This document shows, one piece after another, positions 63,941 through 64,000 of a stretch of DNA of 64,000 nucleotides. The notes below the pieces were generated by a model. That model searched no databases. It had not been told where the DNA came from and was given only the letters and a program-made list of their open reading frames with translations. The stretch is from NCBI GenBank assembly GCA_964531675.1, contig CAZHFW010000017.1, positions 15,047-79,046 of the forward strand, read 5' to 3'. A program made the translations under genes and the position numbers. This DNA comes from CAZHFW01 sp964531675. Its GTDB lineage: Bacteria; Planctomycetota; Phycisphaerae; Phycisphaerales; UBA1924. How positions within the stretch are numbered: position 1 is the stretch's first letter; every line of letters starts with the position of its first letter.

Positions 63941-64000
63941 CTTCTTCGCTTCTTCGCTTCTTCGCTTCTTCGCTTCTTCGCTTCTTCGCTTCTTCGCTTC
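63941..64000. repeat. 8-bp tandem repeat running off the right edge
   Basis: The unit CTTCTTCG is repeated seven and a half times (63941-64000) with no interruption; degenerate forms of the same unit (CGCTCTCT and similar) fill 63914-63940. The repeat starts right after the acetyltransferase stop codon and continues past the window. Confidence 0.95.

Overview
The window reads as chromosomal DNA from a GC-rich, Gram-negative member of the Planctomycetota, most likely of the Phycisphaerales type. Four things point there. The secreted GH13 enzyme ends in a duplicated dockerin-like calcium-binding tail (GDVN..G.VDLNDFF). A secreted protein ends in a VPAPG-type PEP-CTERM-like tail. There are many lipoproteins, plus TolC and KdsA, so an outer membrane with Kdo is expected. 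The ECF sigma/anti-sigma pair and the tandem-domain proteins also fit. The lineage call is inference from these features; no rRNA gene is present. No phage, insertion sequence, CRISPR array or plasmid gene was seen, so this is an ordinary, dense chromosomal segment.

Layout. 1-9.2 kb: atpD (cut by the left edge), a secreted GH13 glucan enzyme, a coupled ECF sigma factor and membrane anti-sigma-like protein with a long collagen-like segment, kdsA, a secretin-type exported protein and a polysaccharide deacetylase. 9.3-20.8 kb: gcvP, an M28-PDZ peptidase, a lipoprotein, nadB, a DinB-fold protein, a thioesterase, then a STAS - purN - HExxH peptidase run. 21-25 kb: a MotA/MotB-type stator pair with a histidine-rich MotB amino terminus, and a GH133 debranching enzyme. 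25-33 kb: guaB, a BI-1 membrane protein, dut, a paired REP-like element, an MDR dehydrogenase, a HEAT lipoprotein, a coiled-coil membrane protein and an ABC ATPase. 32-43 kb: an NAD-epimerase, RNase R, a CpcT/CpeT homologue, a membrane-fused peroxiredoxin-like protein, an esterase lipoprotein and two glycosyltransferases, one with tandem GT2 domains. 42.8-50.2 kb: an odd four-gene unit (dtd, cyclodeaminase-like, RsbU-type phosphatase, YkgJ-type Cys-cluster protein), trpF, sdaA, a hydroxyproline-catabolism pair and tRNA-Ser(UGA). 50.3-57.4 kb: a chemoreceptor and a complete MFP-ABC-permease-TolC export operon. 57.5-64 kb: a DUF6614 protein, a TetR regulator with two operators in front of a VOC protein and a double SRPBCC protein, glyS, a PEP-CTERM-like protein and an acetyltransferase.

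How the genes work together. Several sets are self-contained: ECF sigma with anti-sigma; MotA with MotB; hydroxyproline epimerase with a DapA-family lyase; the MacAB-TolC-like exporter; and TetR with the VOC and SRPBCC proteins. The STAS protein and the RsbU-type phosphatase could belong to one partner-switching pathway although they lie 25 kb apart.

The most striking pattern not explained by gene content is at the starts. About a dozen genes without a Shine-Dalgarno sequence carry a TANNNT hexamer only 5-9 nt before the start codon, which is the arrangement of leaderless transcripts. Between dtd and trpF two such hexamers, facing opposite ways, overlap by 2 bp inside a 21-bp gap.
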